A stretch of DNA of 64,000 nt from Actinomadura citrea (lineage in GTDB: Bacteria > Actinomycetota > Actinomycetes > Streptosporangiales > Streptosporangiaceae). The stretch is from NCBI RefSeq assembly GCF_013409045.1, contig NZ_JACCBT010000001.1, forward strand, positions 186,001 to 250,000. The letters run 5' to 3'. A program made the position numbers and the translations under genes. Numbering within the stretch: the stretch's first letter is position 1; every line of letters starts with the position of its first letter. Shown here piece by piece: positions 60,367 to 64,000 of this stretch. Under the pieces are notes generated by a model that was given only the letters and a program-made list of their open reading frames with translations, made no database searches and was not told the origin of the DNA.

Positions 60367-61235
60367 GGCCAGGGAGCGGCGAACGCCCTGGCCGGGTTCG
60401 TGGTGAAGATGGCCGTCGCCGCCTCGCGGCCCAGTTGCCGTTCGACGCGCGGGCGCAGTGCCCGGAGCGTGTGGGGGACGCCCAGCTCCGCGCGGGCGCT
60501 CGCCGTCGTCGTGTCGCCTCCGATCAGGAGCCGGTCGGTGTGTCCGGCTTCCGCGAGCGCGGTGAGCGAGGCGAACAGGTGCCAGTCGGTGGCGTGGTGG
60601 GTGCGGGACGGGCCGTCGAACGCCAGGTAGGCGCCCGATTCCGCGGCGCGGTGGTGGACCCACGGGTCGGGAGAGCGGTTGAGGTGCCCGAGGATCACCC
60701 GGTCCGGCGGCACGCCGAGGGCCCCGCAGAGCAGGTCGAGGACGTCGAGGGCCGACGTCCCCTGCTCCAGGTGGACGCCGATGGGGGCGCCGGTCGCGTT
60801 CGACGCCCCGGCCGCCGCGGTCATGACGCGCCGGGCGTGGGCGTCCAGGCCGTGGAAGGCGGTGGCGACCTTGATCATGCCCGCCCGGCCGCGGGTCAGC
60901 TCGTCGGCGAACAGGACGTCCGGCTGGAGGCGTTCCAGCAGGGCGGCGTCGTAGTGGGCGGCCTGGTGCAGGCCGGTGGCGGCGATGACGTGGACGCCGG
61001 TGGCGCGCGAGACGTCCGCGAGGTCGTCGATGCGGCGTCCCATCCCGTGGGGCGTCCACTGGGCGACCGCCCGGCCGCCGAGCGCGGCGAAGGCGCGGAG
61101 CTGGGCGGCGGCCGCGGCGGGGTCGTCGAGCTCCTCGCCCGGCAGCCGGGGCGAGCGGAGGAAGAGGTGGTCGTGGGCGTCGCAGACGCCGAGGTCGCCG
61201 GGGGCGATGTCGCCGAGGACCGTCCTGATCCTCAC
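60363..61235 (-). CDS. Phosphotriesterase-family metal-dependent hydrolase
   Basis: 290 residues. Binuclear-metal ligands are all visible: His21 and His23 (DAHDHLF), Lys122 for carbamylation (AGMIKVAT), His155 (GVHLEQ), His184 (LGHLNRS) and Asp241 (IGGDTT). Relatives act as lactonases or aryldialkylphosphatases. GTG start overlapping the CMD-family stop (GTGA). Same operon as the CMD-family protein and probably controlled by the GTAACG repeats at 61635–61681. Confidence 0.85.
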   Translation of the reverse strand: MRIRTVLGDIAPGDLGVCDAHDHLFLRSPRLPGEELDDPAAAAAQLRAFAALGGRAVAQWTPHGMGRRIDDLADVSRATGVHVIAATGLHQAAHYDAALLERLQPDVLFADELTRGRAGMIKVATAFHGLDAHARRVMTAAAGASNATGAPIGVHLEQGTSALDVLDLLCGALGVPPDRVILGHLNRSPDPWVHHRAAESGAYLAFDGPSRTHHATDWHLFASLTALAEAGHTDRLLIGGDTTTASARAELGVPHTLRALRPRVERQLGREAATAIFTTNPARAFAAPWP

Positions 61236-61621
61236 AGCGCCGCCGCCACCACGCGCAGGCCGGCGAGGACCTTCGGGACGCCGAGGTAGGGCGCGAGGTG
61301 GACGAGCGCCTCGACGATCTCCTCGCGGGCCATGCCGAGCCGGAGGCAGGTCGTCACGTGCCCGGTGAGCTGCGGGTCCACGCCGCCCATCGCGGTGAGG
61401 GCGGCGAGGTTGAGCAGCTGCCGGTCGCGCAGGGACAGGCCCTCGCGCTGGTAGGTGCCGCCGAACAGGCTCGTGACGATCCAGTCGGCGAAGCCCGGCG
61501 CGAGGTCGTCGAGGCCGGGAAGGGCGGCGTTCTGGGTGGCCTCGTCCTGGAGGACGTCCAGCAGCCGGTAGGCCGCGTCCCGGTCGAGGCGGGTGCGGGT
61601 CAGGTGCTCGGCGAGCGGCAT
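61232..61621 (-). CDS. Carboxymuconolactone decarboxylase family protein
   Basis: 129 residues from the ATG at 61621 with GAGGAG upstream. LSLRDRQLLNLAALTAMGGVDPQLTGHVTTCLRLGMAREEIVEALVHLAPYLGVPK (about 63–118) is the CMD fold, with a single Cys and His in the usual region and no CxxC. It may be a lactone decarboxylase or a non-peroxidase relative. Pairing with the phosphotriesterase-type lactonase hints at an aromatic or lactone degradation step; this is inference. Confidence 0.82.
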   Translation of the reverse strand: MPLAEHLTRTRLDRDAAYRLLDVLQDEATQNAALPGLDDLAPGFADWIVTSLFGGTYQREGLSLRDRQLLNLAALTAMGGVDPQLTGHVTTCLRLGMAREEIVEALVHLAPYLGVPKVLAGLRVVAAAL

Positions 61622-61634
61622 GGTGATCTCCTCT

Positions 61635-61681
61635 GTAACGCTTGAGTCGTTACCGTAGCATCGTAACGGGTCGAGCGTTAC
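61635..61681. promoter_or_regulatory. Four GTAACG half-sites between divergent genes
   Basis: GTAACGCTTGA (61635–61645), CGTTAC (61648–61653), GTAACG (61663–61668) and TCGAGCGTTAC (61671–61681) form nested inverted repeats; the outer pair matches at 10 of 11 positions. They fill the gap between the leftward CMD–PTE operon and the rightward CGNR gene, which lacks a ribosome site and may be leaderless. Probable operator of the CGNR protein. Confidence 0.65.
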
Positions 61682-61690
61682 CCTTGTCCC

Positions 61691-62263
61691 ATGAAGGACG
61701 ATCCGCCGGCGTTCCGGCTCGACTGCGGTGCGACCTGGCTGAACCTGCTCGCCACGCGCGGCCGCGCCTTCGGCGCGCGGTCGGTCGAGCGCCTTCCCGA
61801 TCCCGGCCGGTTCGCCGAGTGGCTGGACCTCTGCGAGCTCGCTCCCGTCCGGCCGCCCGACCGGCACGATCTGGACAGGGCCCTCCTCCTGCGCGAACTG
61901 CTCCGTCCCATCGCCCTCGCGACCGTGGACGGGCGTCCGCCGGACGGGGACGACGTGCGGAGCCTCGCCGGCTACCTCGCCGAGGAGGACCCGGTCGACC
62001 TGTCGGTCGGCGGACGGATCACGAGGTCCGCGCCCCCGACCGCCGGGGCGGCGCTGGGGCGCATCGCGCGGCAGGCCGTCGACCATCTGACCGGCCCTGG
62101 ACGGAGCGACCTCAAGGTCTGCCCCGAGGACGACTGCCGCGGCGTCTTCGTCGACACGGCCGGCCGTCGCCGCTGGTGCCCGTCCCCTGCCTGCGCCAGC
62201 CGCGGCCGGGTACGCGCCCTGCGCGCGCGCCGCGCGGCCGAGGCGAAGAACCCGAACGCCTAG
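61691..62263 (+). CDS. CGNR zinc-finger transcriptional regulator
   Basis: 190 residues. N-terminal ABATE (stress-induced ligand-binding) region about 8–125 (FRLDCGATWLNLLATRG, LRELLRPIALATVDGRPPDGDDV) and a C-terminal zinc finger CPEDDCRGVFVDTAGRRRWCPSPACASRGRVRALRARR, where C-x4-C and C-x4-C surround the CGNR-type stretch (here CASR). It probably represses itself and the divergent CMD–phosphotriesterase operon via the GTAACG sites. Confidence 0.88.
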   Translation: MKDDPPAFRLDCGATWLNLLATRGRAFGARSVERLPDPGRFAEWLDLCELAPVRPPDRHDLDRALLLRELLRPIALATVDGRPPDGDDVRSLAGYLAEEDPVDLSVGGRITRSAPPTAGAALGRIARQAVDHLTGPGRSDLKVCPEDDCRGVFVDTAGRRRWCPSPACASRGRVRALRARRAAEAKNPNA

Positions 62264-62372
62264 CTCCAGGACGGCGAGCGCGCGTTCTTCGGTGCAACCG
62301 CTGGGGGCGGGATGGGGTTCAGAGGGCGAGGCGCGTCCGGGGTGGGCGCGCCCGCCTTATGAGAGGAAACCC

Positions 62373-63179
62373 ATGGACCTGAGGCTTGCCGGGCGCGTCG
62401 CGATCGTCACCGGGGCGTCGAAGGGGATCGGGGCGGCCGTCACGCGGACGCTGCTGGACGAGGGCGCCCGCGTGGTGGCCGTGTCCCGCAAGCCCGGCGG
62501 GGAGCTGGACGCGCTCGCCGGTCCGAACCTGCTGCACGTGCCCGCCGACCTGATGGACGCCGACGCCCCGGCGCAGGTCGTGGCGCGGGCCGTGGAGGAG
62601 TTCGGCCGGCTCGACGTCCTGGTCAACAACGCGGGCGGGCCGCCGCCCGGCGCGACGCTCCCCCGGTTCGGATTCCTGACCCCGTCCGACGACGACTGGC
62701 GCGAGATGTTCGAGTTCAACCTGTTCGCGGTGGTCCGCTCGGTGCGGGCCGCGATGCCGCACCTGCTGGAGAGCGACGCGGCGTCGATAGTGAACGTCTC
62801 GTCGGGGAACGGGCGGCGCCCCGGGCCGATGAACTACGACTACAACGCGGCGAAGGCGGCGCTGAACAACCTGACGAAGGGGCTGTCGGAGGAGTTCGCG
62901 CCGCAGGGCGTCCGGGTCAACTCGGTGTCGCCCGGTCCGGTCCGGACGCCGTGGTGGACGGACGAGGGCGGCGCCGCCGACATCATCGCCGGGGCGATGG
63001 GCTCCGACCGCGACGCGGTGCTGGACGGCGGCGCGGCCGAGATGATGAGCCTCACGACCGGGCGTCTCGCGACGCCGCAGGAGGTCGCGGACGTGATCGT
63101 GCTGCTGGCCTCGCCGCGGTCGGCGAGCACGACGGGGGCCGACTTCGCCGTCGACTCCGGCTTCCTCAAGGAGGTCTGA
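62373..63179 (+). CDS. Short-chain dehydrogenase/reductase
   Basis: 268 residues from the ATG at 62373, preceded by GAGAGGAAA. Rossmann motif VTGASKGIG (about 12–20), NNAGG, catalytic Ser in VNVSSGNG and Tyr/Lys in NYDYNAAKAAL. The C-terminal VDSGFLKEV is typical of 3-oxoacyl-ACP reductase-like SDRs. Oxidises or reduces an alcohol/ketone with NAD(P). Substrate unknown. Ends before the bidirectional hairpin at 63188–63215. Confidence 0.9.
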   Translation: MDLRLAGRVAIVTGASKGIGAAVTRTLLDEGARVVAVSRKPGGELDALAGPNLLHVPADLMDADAPAQVVARAVEEFGRLDVLVNNAGGPPPGATLPRFGFLTPSDDDWREMFEFNLFAVVRSVRAAMPHLLESDAASIVNVSSGNGRRPGPMNYDYNAAKAALNNLTKGLSEEFAPQGVRVNSVSPGPVRTPWWTDEGGAADIIAGAMGSDRDAVLDGGAAEMMSLTTGRLATPQEVADVIVLLASPRSASTTGADFAVDSGFLKEV

Positions 63180-63187
63180 GCCCCGCC

Positions 63188-63215
63188 GGCCCCCGGCCCC
63201 GGCCGGCCGGGGGCC
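63188..63215. terminator. Bidirectional terminator between SDR and MFS genes
   Basis: GGCCCCCGGCC (63188–63198) pairs perfectly with GGCCGGGGGCC (63205–63215), 6-nt loop, between convergent stops at 63179 and 63223. Confidence 0.75.
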
Positions 63216-63222
63216 CGACGCG

Positions 63223-64000
63223 TCAGCCGGTGGGGCGGCGCGGCAGCAGCAGTGCCGGGATCAGGGCCAGGGCCAGCATCCCGGCCGCGAAGAGGTAGGT
63301 GTGCTGGAACGCCTCCGCCAGCGGCCCGGCGATCGCCCGGCGCTCATCCGGGCCCATCCCGTGGACGGCCTGGAGCGCGCCGCCCCGCCCGTCCGGCACC
63401 AGGCCGTTCATCAGCGATGACAGCACGACCGACGCCGTCGCCAGCCCGATCGCGCCCGACATCGTGTTGACCAGGTTGACGGTCGCGCTCGCCGCCGGGG
63501 CCCGGTCGTGGGGCATGCCGCGGGTCGCCGCCGTCATCGCGGGCATCATCGTCGCTCCGCCGCCCGCGCCCATCAGCAGCATCGTCGCGCACAGCCCCCA
63601 GTAGGAGGCGTCCGCGTCGAGCTGCACGGTGAGCAGCGCGAATCCGGCGAGGGCCGTCGCGGCCGACACGGGGACGAGCCGTCCGGGCGGCACCCGGTCG
63701 GCGATCCGGCCGGCGACCTGCATCGCCGTCCCGGAGCCGAAAGCGAACGGGACTCCGAGCATGCCCGCCATGGTCGCGCTCTCGCCCCGGACGACCTGCA
63801 GGTACAGCGGGAGCAGCAGCATCGATCCGAAGTAGCCGAAGGAGAACAGGGTCAGCGTGCCGGTCGCGGCGGCGAACGTCCGGTCCCGGAAGCCGCGCAG
63901 GTCGATCAGCGGATGCCGGGCCGTCAGCGCCCGGACGACGAACGCGGCGACCAGCGCTCCGCCCGCGACCATCGGCACCACGACGCCGGGCGAGCCGAAC
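63223..64000 (-). CDS. MFS transporter, EmrB/QacA (DHA2)-like, C-terminal part
   Basis: The last 259 codons are in the window; the 5' end lies beyond the right edge. Six or seven hydrophobic helices, with LIDLRGFRDRTFAAATGTLTLFSFGYFGSMLLLPLYLQVVRG and MPAMTAATRGMPHDRAPAASATVNLVNTMSGAIG (about 35–75 and 150–185 of the visible part), which are characteristic of 14-helix drug:H+ antiporters. Substrate unknown. Confidence 0.85.
   Translation of the reverse strand, partial: FGSPGVVVPMVAGGALVAAFVVRALTARHPLIDLRGFRDRTFAAATGTLTLFSFGYFGSMLLLPLYLQVVRGESATMAGMLGVPFAFGSGTAMQVAGRIADRVPPGRLVPVSAATALAGFALLTVQLDADASYWGLCATMLLMGAGGGATMMPAMTAATRGMPHDRAPAASATVNLVNTMSGAIGLATASVVLSSLMNGLVPDGRGGALQAVHGMGPDERRAIAGPLAEAFQHTYLFAAGMLALALIPALLLPRRPTG

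Overview
The window is high-GC (about 70 % by eye) actinomycete DNA. Gene order and content point to the Streptosporangiales/Thermomonosporaceae (Actinomadura-like); that taxonomic placement is inference. The core of the window (about 17–34 kb) is a chromosomal block conserved near oriC in Actinobacteria: PPIase, rhomboid, crgA, DUF881, class E sortase, pabA-type amidotransferase, then pknB–pknA–pbpA–rodA–pstP–fhaB–fhaA read leftward, ending at tRNA-Leu(CAG). These genes set and phospho-regulate cell-wall elongation and division.

Left arm (1–17 kb). A cydABD cytochrome bd operon begins under two tandem palindromic operator-like sites. A secreted serine protease follows. Then comes a tightly coupled nine-gene leftward operon (14966→4252) that I read as a biosynthetic cluster. 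It holds two SznF-like heme-oxygenase-fold diiron oxygenases (with all seven metal ligands at SznF spacing but altered cupin domains), a PRMT9/SznE-like arginine methyltransferase, a Rieske protein, an arginine:X amidinotransferase, two classical ATP-grasp ligases, one circularly permuted ATP-grasp protein and an MFS exporter. This resembles the arginine-to-N-nitrosourea logic of streptozotocin with different tailoring. It is the strongest candidate in the window for an undescribed pathway. A GlxA-type AraC regulator lies upstream.

Right of tRNA-Leu (34.2–52 kb) is a patchwork accessory zone: a duplicated AhpD pair flanked by diverged direct repeats (one paralogue lacks its catalytic residues), ArsR- and TetR-controlled MFS pumps with clear palindromes, a molybdenum hydroxylase operon whose FAD subunit is frameshifted, a response regulator whose sensor kinase survives only as about ten codons, and an ECF41-like sigma factor with divergent TGTCACA promoters and nearby VOC, DUF1905 and DoxX-like genes.

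At 51.8–55.4 kb is a second possible new system: a 53-residue six-cysteine peptide gene followed by MauE-like and MauD/TlpA-like redox proteins, an ABC exporter and an S26 signal peptidase. This layout suggests production of a secreted disulfide-rich peptide. The right end (55.7–64 kb) carries a secreted S33 peptidase, two membrane proteins, a phosphotriesterase-family hydrolase with a CMD-family protein under a GTAACG-repeat operator shared with a CGNR regulator, an SDR and a truncated MFS gene at the edge. No rRNA, insertion sequence, prophage or CRISPR array was seen.
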